This document shows positions 61,804 through 64,000 of a stretch of DNA of 64,000 nucleotides, piece by piece; positions within the stretch are counted from its first letter, which is position 1, and every line of letters starts with the position of its first letter. Origin of the DNA: Polaromonas sp. (lineage in GTDB: Bacteria; Pseudomonadota; Gammaproteobacteria; Burkholderiales; Burkholderiaceae_C); contig NZ_JAQSDL010000013.1 in NCBI RefSeq assembly GCF_029945895.1, positions 1-64,000 on the forward strand, written 5' to 3'. The notes below the pieces were generated by a model. That model made no database searches and had not been told where the DNA came from. It saw nothing but the letters and a program-made list of their open reading frames with translations. The position numbers and the translations under genes are program-made.

Positions 61804-62876
61804 ATGGCACGCATCGACCTGGACCTTGCGCACTCGTACAAGGTCAATCCGCAGGAGGACGCCGACTACGCACTGCTGCCGCTGCAGATGACCTTCGACG
61901 ACGGTGGGGCGTACGCCTTGTTGGGCCCCTCGGGCTGCGGCAAGACCACCATGCTCAACGTGATTTCCGGATTGCTGGCGCCGTCGCAGGGAACGGTGAA
62001 ATTTGATGGGCGGGACATGACCCATGCCACGCCGCAGGAGCGCAACATTGCGCAGGTGTTCCAGTTCCCGGTCATCTACGACACGATGACTGTGGCCGAA
62101 AACCTCGCCTTCCCGCTGCGCAACCGGAAAATGCCGGAAGACCAGATCAGAAAACGGGTTGGGCAGATCGCCGAGATGCTGGAGATGAGTGGCCAGCTGA
62201 ACCAGCGCGCCGCCGGCCTCGCGGCCGATGCGAAACAGAAGATCTCGCTGGGCCGCGGCCTGGTGCGGCCGGACGTCTCAGCGGTTCTTTTCGATGAGCC
62301 CTTGACCGTCATCGACCCGCACCTGAAGTGGCAGCTGCGCCGCAAGCTCAAGCAGATTCATCATGAACTCAAGCTCACCCTGATCTATGTCACGCATGAC
62401 CAGGTGGAGGCATTGACCTTTGCCCAGCAGGTGGTAGTGATGACCCGCGGCCGCGCCGTGCAGATCGGGTCAGCCGATGCATTGTTCGAGCGACCTCAAC
62501 ATACTTTTGTGGGTCACTTCATCGGTTCACCCGGGATGAATTTTTTACCTGCCCGGGTCACCGGCGATTCCCTCGAGATTGCTGGCTGCACCTTGCCCAT
62601 GCCAACCGGGCGGGAACTGCCGCCCGGCCACTACAAGCTCGGCATACGCCCCGAATATGTGACGCTGGCGGCGTCCGGCACTGCAGGTGCCTTGCCCGCG
62701 ACCGTCACACGGGCGCAAGACATCGGGACCCACACGATGTTGACAGCGCGGGTCGGCGAGACATCTGTGAAAGTGCGTCTGCAGCCAGAGGTGGCGGTTC
62801 CGCGGGCCGGCGAGGGCGTCTTGCTGCAGGTGCTGGGTCTACATACCTGTTTTTATGCCAACGAGGAGCTTGTGGC

Positions 62877-62880
<4 letters not shown>
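61804..62880 (+). CDS. glpT: Glycerol ABC transporter ATP-binding protein GlpT-like
   Basis: The protein has 358 residues, starting 1 bp after the glpS stop. It has Walker A (LLGPSGCGKTTMLNVISGLL), a Q-loop (QVFQFPVIYDTM), Walker B (SAVLFDEPLTVIDPHLK) and an intact H-loop (YVTHDQVEALTFAQQ), and a TOBE-like domain from about 240. The ABC signature is degenerate: where LSGGQ should be, it reads GLAADAKQKISLGRGL. This complements GlpS, whose signature is intact but H-loop lost. glpT here is the ABC ATPase name, not the E. coli MFS antiporter. Confidence 0.9.
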
Positions 62881-63762
<882 letters not shown>

Positions 63763-63770
<8 letters not shown>

Positions 63771-64000
63771 GCCCCGCTTCCAGGCGAGGACGCTGTTCCT
63801 CATTGCCTACATTCTTTTTGCACTGTTGCCCATCTACTGGATGATCAACATGAGCTTCAAGACCAATTCGGAAATCCTGTCGAGTTTCTCCTTTTTTCCG
63901 CAGGAGTTCACCTGGGCCAACTACCGGACCATCTTTACGGATCCCTCCTGGTATTCGGGCTACATCAATTCTCTGATCTATGTGGCCATCAACACCGTGA
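63763..64000 (+). CDS. glpQ: Glycerol ABC transporter permease GlpQ-like, N-terminal part
   Basis: The frame starts at GTG 63763, overlapping the glpP stop by 8 bp, with GGAG 8-11 nt upstream, and runs off the window end after 79 codons. It reads LFLIAYILFALLPIYWMINM (first membrane helix), SFKTNSEILSSFSFFPQEFT and INSLIYVAINT, the typical MalG-type opening. The rest, and the substrate-binding protein glpV, should lie just outside. This glpQ is the permease, not the E. coli phosphodiesterase. Confidence 0.9.

Overview
The window looks like chromosomal DNA of a GC-rich betaproteobacterium, most likely Comamonadaceae (Polaromonas, Rhodoferax, Variovorax or Acidovorax type). The pointers are a PhaM-type granule protein, a DUF3567 protein, orphan Leu/Ile/Val-type binding proteins, DUF4148 and DUF3617 small exported proteins, a GlpSTPQ-type glycerol transporter beside glpK and glpR, and two families of short dispersed repeats. 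The genus is an inference. I saw no rRNA, tRNA, CRISPR array, transposase or prophage gene.

Layout. 0-7 kb: the first codons of pilT, then yggS, a DUF3617 protein, an orphan binding protein, and an Lrp-type regulator divergent from a bifunctional putA. 7-13 kb: a signalling block with a PAS-GGDEF-EAL protein, an unknown partner gene, two Crp/Fnr-like regulators and a single-domain response regulator. 13-20 kb: a compact cluster of wecB-like epimerase, processive glycosyltransferase, bactofilin-like membrane protein, secreted unknown, YaiO-type beta-barrel and polytopic membrane protein, which reads as an exopolysaccharide synthesis and export operon. 20-32 kb: small unknowns, a bactofilin, a biotinyl-carboxyltransferase fusion, lrgAB next to glcD, a LysR regulator, purU, an omega-aminotransferase, a ChaN-like lipoprotein, an AbrB-type membrane protein and a second orphan binding protein. 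32-47 kb: DUF3567, DUF3108, an IclR regulator divergent from an FAH-family hydrolase, MarC, a VOC protein, a DksA/TraR-type zinc finger, an enoyl-CoA hydratase, PhaM, a GST, a FIST protein, an MFS-acyltransferase fusion, a zinc-ribbon membrane protein and a secreted Ig-like protein. 47-58 kb: an aldo/keto reductase, tgt, queA, recG, oxyR, dps, ubiA, proC and a phytase-esterase-like protein. 58-64 kb: glpK and glpR, divergent from glpS-glpT-glpP-glpQ, the last cut by the window end.

The most unusual feature is the repeats. Family A is a ~55-70 bp element with an 18-bp palindromic head and a conserved tail. At least 12 copies occur here. Seven lie inside conserved genes (yggS, putA three times, recG, ubiA and the DUF3108 gene) without breaking the frame, and one supplies the stop codon of the GGDEF-EAL gene. 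In five of the seven intragenic copies the palindrome is read in its only open frame, encoding Ala-Ile-Asp/Glu-x-Ile-Ala or a close variant. Family B is a GC-rich ~95-125 bp element whose end (CCCCCACG) tends to begin at or within a few bases of a stop codon. One copy is a 96-bp (32-codon) in-frame insertion in putA. Together they behave like protein-embedded palindromic elements, comparable in principle to Rickettsia RPEs.

Other points of interest are complementary degenerate ATP sites in GlpS and GlpT, a start codon inside a hairpin for the c-di-GMP enzyme, six genes with a -10-like hexamer exactly 6 nt before the start codon (possible leaderless mRNAs), an OxyR-like site between oxyR and dps, and an lrgAB-glcD neighbourhood that suggests glycolate transport.
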